Source of the DNA: Paraburkholderia phosphatilytica
GTDB taxonomy: Bacteria > Pseudomonadota > Gammaproteobacteria > Burkholderiales > Burkholderiaceae
Assembly (NCBI RefSeq): GCF_003443895.1
Contig: NZ_QQOA01000039.1
Location: 1-64,000 of the forward strand
Reading direction: 5' to 3'
DNA length: 64,000 nt
The notes below the pieces were generated by a model. It made no database searches and was not told the DNA's origin. It was given only the letters and a program-made list of their open reading frames with translations. A program made the position numbers and the translations under genes. Shown here in pieces: positions 18,113 to 26,427 of this stretch (the stretch's first letter is position 1; each line of letters opens with the position of its first letter).

Positions 18113-18154
18113 GCAACTTCGCGTTCGCATACATGACTTCGATTTCGCGCATGC
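18112..18154 (+). repeat. 43-bp direct repeat, copy 2
   Basis: This is the second copy of the repeat at 17103-17145, in the same orientation, with the start-to-start distance 1009 bp. It lies directly against the LysR remnant and 52 bp before the start of the next gene. The 18027-18206 gap is fully accounted for by the remnant, this repeat and a short leader. Confidence 0.9.
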
Positions 18155-18206
18155 GAAACGGGCACAAAAGCGGACGATGGAGTCGCGCCCCTATCCGGAG
18201 AACAGC

Positions 18207-19103
18207 ATGTCCGTCGCTGTCGAACCCGCAGGTTACGATAACGTTTTCTCGAACTACAGCGCGGACGCGGGGCAGGACCAGATGTCTCCGCAGGCGTCCC
18301 AGATGCTGGCGCAGATCGAGGACATGCTCAACCAGCTCATGCAGGAACTGGCGGCGAACTGGAAAGGCGGAGTGACACAGTCGGGAGGCGTGTCCAGTGC
18401 CAGCACCGCTTCGTTCGACGATCTTTCGCTTGCCGATTTCCAGGCTCAGAGTCCAGCCACTCCGTCAGCCCAGCCCCCCGCTCAATCGCCGGTGACACCC
18501 CCCGTTACGGCAACCTCCGAGAAAAGCACCACGTCGGGTAGCTCCGGTTCAGCACCGGGCGTGACCGACAACGCTGGCGGCGTGCCGCAGGCGAGCGCGG
18601 TGAGTGGCGTCAATCCGAACTCCGTGAAGGTGGTGGATACCGGTACGGGCAACGACAAGACCTTCAACGTGACGAACGACACGAATCACACCGAGTCGTT
18701 CACGTACTCGGTGCAAGGCGTGAACAAAGGGACGATCACGTTGCAGCCGGGACAGACCGGCACCTTCGTGGCGAGCTCGGCCGATATCGGCGTGCGCATT
18801 TCCCCGTCGGACGCACAGGGCAACACGCACCCCAACGAAGTGCTGTACGAGGACGGCGGCGCGGCAAACGGCCAGGCAGCGGGCGAAGGCAACCCCGACA
18901 TCAGCAAGGTGGACGGCGACAAGGACTACGACGGCAACGACATGGACATGACAGTCACGCTGTCCGATGGACGCAAGGCCGGCGATGGCGACCAGATCAC
19001 GCCGTACATGTACCCGACCGACGATGCCGCCGCGATGGGTCTCGCGGGCGATTCGAGCAAGACGGTCAATATCGTGATGTCGGATACCGGTCAGTCGACC
19101 TGA
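18207..19103 (+). CDS. acidic cysteine-free protein, possible secreted harpin-like protein
   Basis: This 298-residue protein is not one I can assign to a family. It contains no cysteine and one tryptophan, is rich in Gly, Ser, Thr, Asp and Asn, and has no Sec signal. Residues 25-52 look like an amphipathic helix with a Met/Gln-rich heptad pattern, about 55-130 is a Pro/Ser/Thr linker, and about 145-298 looks like a beta-rich domain with Asp/Asn-rich turns. These traits resemble type III-secreted harpins, but no secretion genes are nearby. The start at 18207 was chosen over 18177 because GGAG lies 6 bases upstream and the earlier ATG borders the repeat. Confidence 0.75.
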   Translation: MSVAVEPAGYDNVFSNYSADAGQDQMSPQASQMLAQIEDMLNQLMQELAANWKGGVTQSGGVSSASTASFDDLSLADFQAQSPATPSAQPPAQSPVTPPVTATSEKSTTSGSSGSAPGVTDNAGGVPQASAVSGVNPNSVKVVDTGTGNDKTFNVTNDTNHTESFTYSVQGVNKGTITLQPGQTGTFVASSADIGVRISPSDAQGNTHPNEVLYEDGGAANGQAAGEGNPDISKVDGDKDYDGNDMDMTVTLSDGRKAGDGDQITPYMYPTDDAAAMGLAGDSSKTVNIVMSDTGQST

Positions 19104-19156
19104 CGCGGATCGTCAGGGCATTTGACTTCGGGTCGAAAGAGCAAAACCACGGTCGA

Positions 19157-19960
19157 TCACTGCTGACCTGCCGAAGTCGAACCTTGAAGCGGTTCATTCA
19201 GCATGCGATGCGTAATCTGCGCTCGCAGCGCCTCCAGTTCCCCGCTTGCCCGCATTTCCCGGATGACGGCCTCGACCCGAGGCACGAGTTCGCGGTTGCG
19301 CACGTTAAGAAAATGGTACATGTCGATATGCTGCAGGGGCGGCGACACCGCTTGCAACTGCTCGTCCAGACCCAGCCTGCGCAGGACGAGCATGCCGCTG
19401 AAGAGGTCGTTGACCGCAACATCGATGCGATCGCCGGCGAGCATCAACATCATCTGATCCATCGTGGCGGTGGCCTCGACCTGCGGCATGCCGGCCGTCC
19501 CGCGCTCGGACGAACCCACACCGCGCACGATGCCGATGCGGTAAGGACGCAGCGATTCCCAGCCGTTGACGTTGACGTTGAAACTCGACGTCTTCACGAA
19601 GGCCGTCGGCTCGATATAGTTGAATGGTTCCTTGACGGCAATGAGCGTCGGATACTCTCGCTGTACGTCGAGCACGCGCTGAACCTCGCCGTCCAGGTGG
19701 CCCGAACTCGACTCGATCAGCGACCGCTTAGCCGGCACATCGACAAATTCGACGTGGATGCCGAGCTTCGCATAGACGACAGCGAGAATTTCCGCGCCCA
19801 CCTCCTGATCCGGGACATCGGCGATGCGCGCGATCCGCAACACGGTCTGAGCCGGGACATCCATGCTGGCGAGACCGATCAGGCTGCCTATCAGCAACCC
19901 TAAACACTTGGCCCAAAACGTGGGAGCCCGGCAAAACCGTGGCCGCCTGATCGCAATCAT
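19157..19960 (-). CDS. periplasmic solute-binding protein (family 3-like)
   Basis: This 267-residue exported protein has a basic N-terminus, a hydrophobic segment at about 15-35 and likely cleavage before about residue 37. The mature part resembles family 3 amino acid-binding proteins (IADVPDQEVGAEILAVVYAKLGI opening) but is divergent and short. No transporter genes accompany it, so it may be an orphan receptor or sensor. The ATG at 19960 was chosen because GGGA precedes it and the signal peptide starts there; the open frame runs about 220 bp further upstream without a signal. Confidence 0.78.
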   Translation of the reverse strand: MIAIRRPRFCRAPTFWAKCLGLLIGSLIGLASMDVPAQTVLRIARIADVPDQEVGAEILAVVYAKLGIHVEFVDVPAKRSLIESSSGHLDGEVQRVLDVQREYPTLIAVKEPFNYIEPTAFVKTSSFNVNVNGWESLRPYRIGIVRGVGSSERGTAGMPQVEATATMDQMMLMLAGDRIDVAVNDLFSGMLVLRRLGLDEQLQAVSPPLQHIDMYHFLNVRNRELVPRVEAVIREMRASGELEALRAQITHRMLNEPLQGSTSAGQQ

Positions 19961-20156
19961 GTGAGATTCCCAGCGAATGCCCAAAAGTCTGCCCTGCCCG
20001 CACGATACCAGAACGCAGAGGCTTTTTTGACGCGACCCTGAAGCATTCCAAGCATCACCGCTTACCGCCGCCACGCATTCAAGTCCTTTCACCGTCTGGC
20101 CGTTAACGTGACCGATCGCCGCTATCCGCACATTGCCATTGGCCCCGACGAACCTG

Positions 20157-21572
20157 GTGAATCCGCTACGCAAGCTCACTATCGCACTGACCGCGCTGAC
20201 CCTGGCGATGTGCGCCTCGGCACACGCGGAGGCGCGCCCTGTCAGCCTTCAAGGCGTTCCTGGAGGCGCACCCGAAGCGCCGCTGAATGAACAGATCCTG
20301 ATGGTGCCGGTCCAGGCTTCGCCCCGGATCCGGCTTCAGGTGACGATCTACATGCCTTTCCGTGGCGGACCGTTTCCGCTCGCGCTGATCAACCATGGCG
20401 CGTCCCATGACCCGCAGAATGCGCCGAGAGTCGGCGACGAGTTCATTCCTTACTACTTCCTTTCGCGCGGATACGCCGTCGCGATGCCGATGCTGCGCGG
20501 CTATGCCGGTTCAGAAGGACACCTGAAACCGCACGGATGCGACGTGATCGCCATGGGTCAGGACGCGTCGAAAGACATCCGCAAAGCATTGGACTACGTG
20601 AAGGAACTGCCCGGCATCGACAGTTCGCGAATCGTGGTCGCAGGCAAAAGCATGGGTGGATGGAACACGCTCGTATTCGGTTCGCAGAATCCGCCCGACG
20701 TGAAGGGTCTGCTCAATTTCGCCGGCGGCGTCAAGGAAAGCGACTGTCATACGCCCGACGAAAGCCTGATGACGAGTGCCGGCCAGCTTGGCGCAACGAC
20801 CCGTTTGCGTTCGATCTGGTTTTATGGCGACAACGACCAGATCTTCTCTACCGCAACGTGGCACGCCATGTTTCAACGGTATTCGTCGGCAGGCGGAAAA
20901 GCGGAACTGGTCGACTATGGCGCGTTCCAGAAAGACGCGCATGCGATGACCGCGTCGGGCGCCGGTCTGCCGCTGTGGGTCGCCAGGGCCGATGCATTTC
21001 TCGCGAGCATCGGGATGCCGGCCAGCGAGGTTGACCCGGAATATCTGCCCGGCAACGTGCCCAGGGCAACGTCATATGCGGACGTCAACGATCTCGGCGC
21101 CGTGCCTTATCTGAGCGACAAACAGAAGAACGAGATCTATCGCAAGTTCCTTGCGCAACCGTTGCCGCGTGCGATTGCCATCGGCAGCACGAACGGAACA
21201 TGGATTTCTGGAGGTTTCGATCCGGCGATCATGGCGTTGCACCAGTGCTGGAAAATCTCCCAGTACTGCCAACTGTATGCGATCGACAACACCGTGGTCT
21301 GGCCGCGTCAGCCGTTCGCTCCGCCGCGGACCGATTTCGCCGCGATCTCGAACGTGAACGCCATACCCTATCTGCTTCCGGCCGGGCGGCAGGCGTACGC
21401 GCGCTTTCTGACCATGCGACGGCCGCGCGCGTTTGCCATTGCACCGGACGGGGCCTGGGGCGCGGCCACGGGCCTCGATCCAATGATGGACGCGCTGGTT
21501 GCGTGCGGCAACGGGCACACCGGTTGCCGGATTTACGCGGTGGACGACGATATCGTGTGGACGAGTAGATAG
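20157..21572 (+). CDS. secreted alpha/beta hydrolase with duplicated C-terminal module
   Basis: This protein of about 471 residues has a Sec signal (basic NPLRK, hydrophobic core, cleavage near Ala-His-Ala). An alpha/beta hydrolase domain of the dienelactone hydrolase type fills about residues 50-290, with nucleophile elbow GKSMGGW and a late Asp/His pair. The last 160 residues hold two tandem copies of a 70-residue module. Each has a PYL entry, an RAFAI-type strand, paired cysteines and a final YA[IV]D-V-W segment. The start is a GTG at 20157, with a TTG at 20133 as the alternative; neither has a clear ribosome site. The substrate is unknown. Confidence 0.8.
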   Translation: MNPLRKLTIALTALTLAMCASAHAEARPVSLQGVPGGAPEAPLNEQILMVPVQASPRIRLQVTIYMPFRGGPFPLALINHGASHDPQNAPRVGDEFIPYYFLSRGYAVAMPMLRGYAGSEGHLKPHGCDVIAMGQDASKDIRKALDYVKELPGIDSSRIVVAGKSMGGWNTLVFGSQNPPDVKGLLNFAGGVKESDCHTPDESLMTSAGQLGATTRLRSIWFYGDNDQIFSTATWHAMFQRYSSAGGKAELVDYGAFQKDAHAMTASGAGLPLWVARADAFLASIGMPASEVDPEYLPGNVPRATSYADVNDLGAVPYLSDKQKNEIYRKFLAQPLPRAIAIGSTNGTWISGGFDPAIMALHQCWKISQYCQLYAIDNTVVWPRQPFAPPRTDFAAISNVNAIPYLLPAGRQAYARFLTMRRPRAFAIAPDGAWGAATGLDPMMDALVACGNGHTGCRIYAVDDDIVWTSR

Positions 21573-21601
21573 CTTTGCCTCTGCTCCGTGACAAGCACTG
21601 C

Positions 21602-21636
21602 GTGCAAAGCGGCTGAAACGCTCAGCCGCTTTGCAC
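21602..21636. terminator. strong hairpin between convergent genes
   Basis: A perfect 15-bp inverted repeat (21602-21616 with 21622-21636) encloses a 5-base AACGC loop. It sits 30 bp past the hydrolase stop and 33 bp past the stop of the convergent small exported protein gene. There is no clear U-tract, so it may act as a transcript-end stabiliser or a weak bidirectional terminator. Confidence 0.55.
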
Positions 21637-21669
21637 CAATCTGCGCCTGCCTGCCAGTCTCGCCCGCAG

Positions 21670-21963
21670 TTACTGCCCAGCCGGCGACGTGACGCTCGGC
21701 GTCGCCAGCGTGTTGTGGCTGCCGGGAAGGTTCGTGAGGGACGTCGGGTTATTGCTCGTGCCACCCGGTTGAGCCGCATTCATCGCCCCGGCGCTCGTGC
21801 CGCTGTCCGAGTTCGTGGCGCCCGGCGTGCCGTAACCGCTCGTTGCGGCCGCCGGCGACACGACGGACGGGGTCGCCAGCGTGTTGTTCGCCTGCGCATA
21901 AGCGCCACCTGATACCGCAAGTGCGGCCACCGCCGTCATTAGTGCGCGCGTTGCCTGGTTCAT
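21670..21963 (-). CDS. small exported Asn/Ser/Thr-rich protein
   Basis: This 97-residue protein has a clear Sec signal (about residues 1-23, ending AYA) and a low-complexity mature part rich in Ala, Gly, Ser, Thr, Asn and Pro. The motif NTLATPSV-SPA appears near both the start and the end of the mature region, so the protein is a small internal repeat. AGGAGGAG lies 6 bases upstream of the ATG at 21963, one of the strongest ribosome sites in the window, which fixes the start. No family is recognised; it is probably periplasmic or surface-associated. Confidence 0.75.
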   Translation of the reverse strand: MNQATRALMTAVAALAVSGGAYAQANNTLATPSVVSPAAATSGYGTPGATNSDSGTSAGAMNAAQPGGTSNNPTSLTNLPGSHNTLATPSVTSPAGQ

Positions 21964-22170
21964 GACCTGCTCCTCCTTGATTGGACTGAAATTCCGGCAC
22001 AAACGATCTATTCGAATTTCTCTATGGCAATCATTCGCAGTACTGCACGTAGCGAAAACCGCAGATCGCTGCTTAGACAATTCTAGAAAGACGGCCATTA
22101 ATAATTAAGCGCGTTACTCGCAAAGGATCATTGCTGTTTTCAGGAAAACGGCAAGCTTCAAGAATTTGTG

Positions 22171-23421
22171 CTATGACCGAGCCACTGCATCGGCATTGCC
22201 CTCTTCGTCTGCCCGATCCGGCGACATCCGACATGCATGCCGCACGACCGCACCACCGCCGATCCACAGCGCAAGCGAACCCGTGGACACCGCACCAAGC
22301 ACAAGAAACGCATGCGCATAGCCCAGATGCTGCGCGATTACACCGCCAAGCGCCGGGCTTAGCGCGGCTCCCAGCCCCTGCATCGTCGCGACCACACCCT
22401 GCCCGACATTCACACGCCCCGTGCCGCGCAACAGCCGCACGACGAGCGCCGGCACCGCGACGCTCTGCAGCCCCGCGCCGATGCCATCGAGCATCTGCAC
22501 CGGCCACACGCCCCATGCGCTCATCAGCGCGGCCGCGAGCGCGCCTCGCAGCGGCAGCGCGAGATAGCTCGCGAGCATCACCCACCAGTAGCCGCGCCAG
22601 CGGATCATGCGCGGCGCGAGCCATGCGGCGGCCACCATCACGAGTTGCGCGATCACGATGGTCTCGGCGGTGAACGCGTTCGGGTCGCCCTGATGCGCGG
22701 CCACGATCGCCATGCCGTAAAGCGGCAGCATGGCCGCGTTGCCGAGATGGAATAGCGCGAGGGAAGTGGCCAGCAGCAGCAGCGGCCGGCTGTGGAACAG
22801 GATGGAGAAGCCGCTCGCGTGCGGTTCGCCCGATCCTTGCGCTGCCGCTTCGAGACCACGCGCGCTGTCGTGATCGATGGCCCTGGCGGGGATCATCAGC
22901 GTGCTCGCCACCGTCAGCGCGCCGAATATCGCGGCGAGCACGAATACCGCGGCAAAGCCGAAACGCCAGCCGAACCAGCCGGCGAGCGCCGCGCCGGCCA
23001 CGTTGCCCGCATGATTCGCCACCTGGTTGCGGCCGAACTGGCGATCGAAACCGGCCTCGCGCGCGATCCCGAGCGTCACGCCTGCCACCGCCGGGCCGAG
23101 CGCCGCGCCGGTCACCGCGCTGGCTACCTGCGAAGCCGCGACCATCCAGTAGCGGTCCGACACCCACAGCGCGAGCGATGCAAGCATCGTCATCGCGCCG
23201 GCCACTACGATCAGCGTGCGCTTGTGGCGTGTCGCATCCACCAGCGCACCCGCCGGCGACGTCGCCACCATTCCGGCGATGCCGCCGAGCGTCATCACGC
23301 TGCCGATCGCATCGGCGCCCCAGCCGCGCGCCTGCAGGAACACGCCGATGAACGGACCGATGCCTGCCTGCACATCGGCCATAAAGAAATTGAGTGCTTC
23401 GAGCGCGCGGGTGGGCTTCAT
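22171..23421 (-). CDS. MFS transporter
   Basis: This is a 12-span major facilitator of 416 residues from the ATG at 23421; an ATG at 23484 would add 21 residues with no membrane character. The opening ALEALNFFMADVQAGIGPFIGVFLQ resembles a family of MFS transporters found near aromatic or organic acid genes in Burkholderiales. The cytoplasmic loop after span 2 has the TRHKR-type signature. It lies 85 bp after lutC on the same strand and may be transcribed with the lactate genes, but its substrate is unknown. The C-terminal tail is acidic. Confidence 0.82.
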   Translation of the reverse strand: MKPTRALEALNFFMADVQAGIGPFIGVFLQARGWGADAIGSVMTLGGIAGMVATSPAGALVDATRHKRTLIVVAGAMTMLASLALWVSDRYWMVAASQVASAVTGAALGPAVAGVTLGIAREAGFDRQFGRNQVANHAGNVAGAALAGWFGWRFGFAAVFVLAAIFGALTVASTLMIPARAIDHDSARGLEAAAQGSGEPHASGFSILFHSRPLLLLATSLALFHLGNAAMLPLYGMAIVAAHQGDPNAFTAETIVIAQLVMVAAAWLAPRMIRWRGYWWVMLASYLALPLRGALAAALMSAWGVWPVQMLDGIGAGLQSVAVPALVVRLLRGTGRVNVGQGVVATMQGLGAALSPALGGVIAQHLGYAHAFLVLGAVSTGSLALWIGGGAVVRHACRMSPDRADEEGNADAVARS

Positions 23422-23506
23422 CGGGCAATCGGCGGGGCCAAAATCGGATACCGACCGCACCGTGAAGCAATCCACGCGCCACATCGCGCGCGGAGCTTGC
23501 GTCAGC

Positions 23507-24091
23507 TCAGCCTTTCAGCCACACGACCGTCAACGACCGCACGCCTTGCGCGCCACGCACCAGCACCCCTTCGATATCCGCGGTCGCGGACGGTCCGGTC
23601 ACGAGCACCGCATAGCGTGCCGACAGAAAATCGTCGCGTGCATAGACGTCGGGGAGATCGTCGACCAGTTGCGCCGGATCGAGCAGGATCACGAGGTTCT
23701 GCACGAGATAGCCGAGCGCATTCACCACGTATTCGCGCTCGCTCAGAAACACCGAGCCCGTGTGCGCGACACCGAAGCGCGCGCGTACCACACCGATATC
23801 GACGTCGTGCAGCGACGCGGGCTCTATGGTCGCATCGAGCGCACGCGTGCCCTGCACTTCCGGCGTTGCCGAAGCGATGGACACGTCAGCGCCGAACCGC
23901 TCGCGTATCCACGCATCGACGTGCGCGCCCGATTCCAGTTCGATGCAGTCGCCGTTCATCAGCGCCAGCGCTTTCACGAAGCGTTCGCGCAGATCGCCGC
24001 CGATCGACGCAAAGCGCGGCACTTCGGGCAGCGGCCGCGCGACAGGTTGCGCCGCGCGAATGGTGGCCAGCATCGCTTCCCGGCTCGTCAT
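23507..24091 (-). CDS. lutC: LutC-type lactate utilisation protein
   Basis: This 194-residue LUD-domain protein is the third subunit of the LutABC L-lactate oxidation complex. The C-terminal half shows the typical FGVAHTGSVFLSE and VLVTGPSATADIEGVLVRGAQG segments. It overlaps lutB by 4 bp, as is usual for this operon. Its role is cytoplasmic oxidation of L-lactate to pyruvate together with the iron-sulfur subunits. Confidence 0.92.
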   Translation of the reverse strand: MTSREAMLATIRAAQPVARPLPEVPRFASIGGDLRERFVKALALMNGDCIELESGAHVDAWIRERFGADVSIASATPEVQGTRALDATIEPASLHDVDIGVVRARFGVAHTGSVFLSEREYVVNALGYLVQNLVILLDPAQLVDDLPDVYARDDFLSARYAVLVTGPSATADIEGVLVRGAQGVRSLTVVWLKG

Positions 24092-25518
24092 GCTTTGCCT
24101 CCATCACCGTTGCCGCGACCGTTGCTGTGACCGTCGCCATCACGCGCAACGCGATTCGCGTTGTACCACTCGTGGAAGGTCTGCTTCGGCGCATCCGGCA
24201 GTTCGCGCTGACGTCCCCAGATGTTCAGCGGGTTGTACAGCACGAAGTTCGGCAGCCGTCGCAACGCGCCGCCGAGCGACGCCACCGTCGCGCGATACAG
24301 CGTCGGGCTCGCGAGCAGGCGCCCCGCCATCTTCAGCACCTCCTGCTTGACGAACGGCACCTCGTGTTTCGACGCGATCACTTCGCGCCACTTGTAGATC
24401 TGCTCGTGAATGTTGATCCGCACCGGGCACACGCTCGTGCAGCTGCCGTTCAGCGTCGATGCGAACGGCAACGCGCTGTAGCGTTTCAGATCGTAGGTCG
24501 GATTGATGATCGCGCCGATCGGACCGGAATACGTGCCGCCGTACGACAGCCCGCCGCTGCGCCGGTACACCGGGCAGGTATTCATGCACGCGCCGCAGCG
24601 GATGCATTTCAGCGAGTACCAGAAGGCTTCCATCGCGAGCCGTTCGGAGCGGCCGTGATCGACGAGGATGAAGTGCATCTCGGCGCCTTCGCGCGGCGCA
24701 CGGAAATGCGACGTGTACTGCGTGATCGGCGAGCCGAGCGCGCTGCGCGACAGCATTCGCACGAACACGCCGAGATCGGCGACGCGCGGAATCACCTTCT
24801 CGATACCGATCGACACGATATGCAGCGGCGGCACGTTCGCCGACAGATCCGCATTGCCCTCGTTCGTGCACACGACTACCGTGCCCGTCTCCGCCACCGC
24901 GAAGTTGCAGCCCGTCATGCCCGCCGTCTTCTCGCGGATGAAGTACGGCCGCGTATTGACGCGCTGACTTTCCGCGAGATACTGGATGTCGCTGTTGGCG
25001 GGATCGCTGCCGATCGTGCGCCCGAACAGCTGCGCGACGTCGCCGCGCAGTTTATGCACGGCCGGCACGACCATATGGCTCGGGTCCTGATTGTCGAGCT
25101 GCTGGATGCGCTCGCCCAAATCCGTTTCCATCACCGTGATGCCGCGCGGCTCCAGATACGCGCGCATCGCGCATTCGTCGGTAAGCATCGACTTGCTCTT
25201 CACGAGCGACGTCATGCCGCGCTCCGACATCAGCCGGTAGACCGTTTCGTTGTGCTCTTCCGCATTCGCGGCCCAGTGCACGACCACGCCGTTCGCTTCG
25301 GCATTCGTGGCGAACTGGTCCAGGTAGTCCGCGAGATGCGACAGCGTGTGCTCCTTCACGCGCGATGCGTGATCGCGCAACGCTTCCCACTCGGGAATCG
25401 CATGCGCCTGCGCGTCGCGCTTCATGCGCAGGTCCCACAGGCGTTTGTCGTGGAACGCGACGTGTTCGGTCTTGTCGAGAAACGTGCGTGCGGACTTCGC
25501 GTGATCGATGCGGTTCAT
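24088..25518 (-). CDS. lutB: LutB-type iron-sulfur lactate utilisation protein
   Basis: This 476-residue subunit combines an N-terminal LUD domain with a ferredoxin-like [4Fe-4S] region. Cysteine motifs CIRCGACMNTCPVY and CTSVCPV are in the C-terminal half. The ATG at 25518 overlaps the lutA stop by 4 bases and is the only start that gives the family length. The last 20 residues (Gly/Asp/Asn-rich) are a variable tail. It passes electrons from lactate oxidation with LutA and LutC. Confidence 0.92.
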   Translation of the reverse strand: MNRIDHAKSARTFLDKTEHVAFHDKRLWDLRMKRDAQAHAIPEWEALRDHASRVKEHTLSHLADYLDQFATNAEANGVVVHWAANAEEHNETVYRLMSERGMTSLVKSKSMLTDECAMRAYLEPRGITVMETDLGERIQQLDNQDPSHMVVPAVHKLRGDVAQLFGRTIGSDPANSDIQYLAESQRVNTRPYFIREKTAGMTGCNFAVAETGTVVVCTNEGNADLSANVPPLHIVSIGIEKVIPRVADLGVFVRMLSRSALGSPITQYTSHFRAPREGAEMHFILVDHGRSERLAMEAFWYSLKCIRCGACMNTCPVYRRSGGLSYGGTYSGPIGAIINPTYDLKRYSALPFASTLNGSCTSVCPVRINIHEQIYKWREVIASKHEVPFVKQEVLKMAGRLLASPTLYRATVASLGGALRRLPNFVLYNPLNIWGRQRELPDAPKQTFHEWYNANRVARDGDGHSNGRGNGDGGKA

Positions 25519-26258
25519 GCGTTCGCTCCGTTCAGCACCTGCGCGATATGGATGAAGCGCGCGTCCGCCTTCATGCGTTCCGCGCAGCCCTGCTGGTGCA
25601 TCAGGCACGACATGTCGCCGGACACGATGTACTGCGCGCCCGCACTCAGGTGGTCGCGCACCTTGTCCTGGCCCATCCGCACCGAAACCGCCTCTTCCGT
25701 GACAGAAAACGTGCCGCCGAAGCCGCAGCATTCGTCCGGGCGCGCCGGCATGACGAACTCGATGCCCTTCACGCCTTGCAGCAGCCTGCGCGGTTTCGAA
25801 AATGCGGGCTCCGCGATTTCCGAAGCCGACGCTTCGCGCAGATGCCGCAACGCGCTGCAGCTTGTATGCAGACCCACGCGGTACGGAAACTCGGCCCACG
25901 GAAATTCGCGCGCGCCGACCACGTCGTGCAGGAACTCCACCAGCTCGTACGCGCTCGCGCTCACCTGCTTGACCTCATCGGTCTGCTCGATCGCGAACAG
26001 GTGCTTGCGGATGTGATGCACGCAGCTCGCCGATGGCCCGACGATGTAGTCGTAGCCCGCGAAGTTGCGCACGAACAGCTTTTCGGTGCCGGCCGCATCC
26101 GTATGCGCGCCGCTGTTCGCCATAGGCTGGCCGCAGCAGGTCTGGTCCGGCGGATAGTGCACGTCGATGCCGAAGCGTTCGAGCAGCTCGAGCGTGGCAA
26201 TGCCGACTTCGGGATAGAACGCGTCGATGAAGCAGGGAATGAACAGGGCGACTTTCAT
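25515..26258 (-). CDS. lutA: LutA-type cysteine-rich (CCG) lactate utilisation protein
   Basis: This 247-residue protein contains two CCG domains that bind iron-sulfur clusters, as in heterodisulfide reductase and glycolate oxidase GlcF. The key stretches are CFIDAFYPEVG near the start, QTCCGQPMANSG at about 50, HTSCSALRHL in the middle and DECCGFGGTFSV near 165. It is the first gene of lutABC. The ATG at 26258 was chosen over a GTG two codons earlier. A sigma-70 promoter and palindromic operators lie upstream. Confidence 0.92.
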   Translation of the reverse strand: MKVALFIPCFIDAFYPEVGIATLELLERFGIDVHYPPDQTCCGQPMANSGAHTDAAGTEKLFVRNFAGYDYIVGPSASCVHHIRKHLFAIEQTDEVKQVSASAYELVEFLHDVVGAREFPWAEFPYRVGLHTSCSALRHLREASASEIAEPAFSKPRRLLQGVKGIEFVMPARPDECCGFGGTFSVTEEAVSVRMGQDKVRDHLSAGAQYIVSGDMSCLMHQQGCAERMKADARFIHIAQVLNGANA

Positions 26259-26287
26259 CTGCACGGTGGGGACTGGGGGATCGTGGA

Positions 26288-26298
26288 TGACCAGGTCA
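26288..26298. promoter_or_regulatory. candidate regulator half-operator (TGACC-A-GGTCA)
   Basis: This perfect 11-bp palindrome lies 30 bp upstream of the lutA start, 11 bp from the main operator. Its half-site GGTCA is the same as in the 26310-26322 palindrome, so the FadR-type regulator encoded upstream may bind here as a second site within the transcribed leader. Confidence 0.5.
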
Positions 26299-26309
26299 AA
26301 CTGGTCAGT

Positions 26310-26322
26310 TTGGTCTGACCAA
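26310..26322. promoter_or_regulatory. FadR/LldR-type operator of the lut operon
   Basis: TTGGTC-T-GACCAA is a perfect 13-bp palindrome of the TGGTNNGACCA type bound by FadR-subfamily GntR repressors. A wider repeat, TGGTCAG-N6-CTGACCA (26302-26321), overlaps it. It lies just downstream of the -10 box, across the expected transcription start, which is a repressing position. The neighbouring GntR gene is the likely binder. Confidence 0.8.
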
Positions 26323-26323
26323 G

Positions 26324-26352
26324 ACTATAAAGACAGGCCGAAAACGTGTCAA
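26324..26352 (-). promoter_or_regulatory. sigma-70 promoter of lutABC
   Basis: On the minus strand TTGACA (26352-26347) and TATAGT (26329-26324) are separated by exactly 17 bases. The -35 is a perfect match and the -10 matches five of six positions. The expected start is near 26316, inside the operator palindrome, about 60 bases before lutA. Confidence 0.8.
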
Positions 26353-26427
26353 TCTTCGCTTGTCAGACTCAAGCCGGCCGCGATTCGATCACGAATCAGC
26401 CTCGATTTCCGAACACCGCGCGCGCGT

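Noticed and set aside
18177..18206. Upstream ATG that would extend the acidic Cys-free protein
   Set aside because: It follows the direct repeat and lacks a ribosome site, whereas 18207 has GGAG at good spacing.
22792..26016. Long plus-strand open frame of 1074 codons across the MFS and lut genes
   Set aside because: It is antisense to four recognised genes and arises from high GC codon use.
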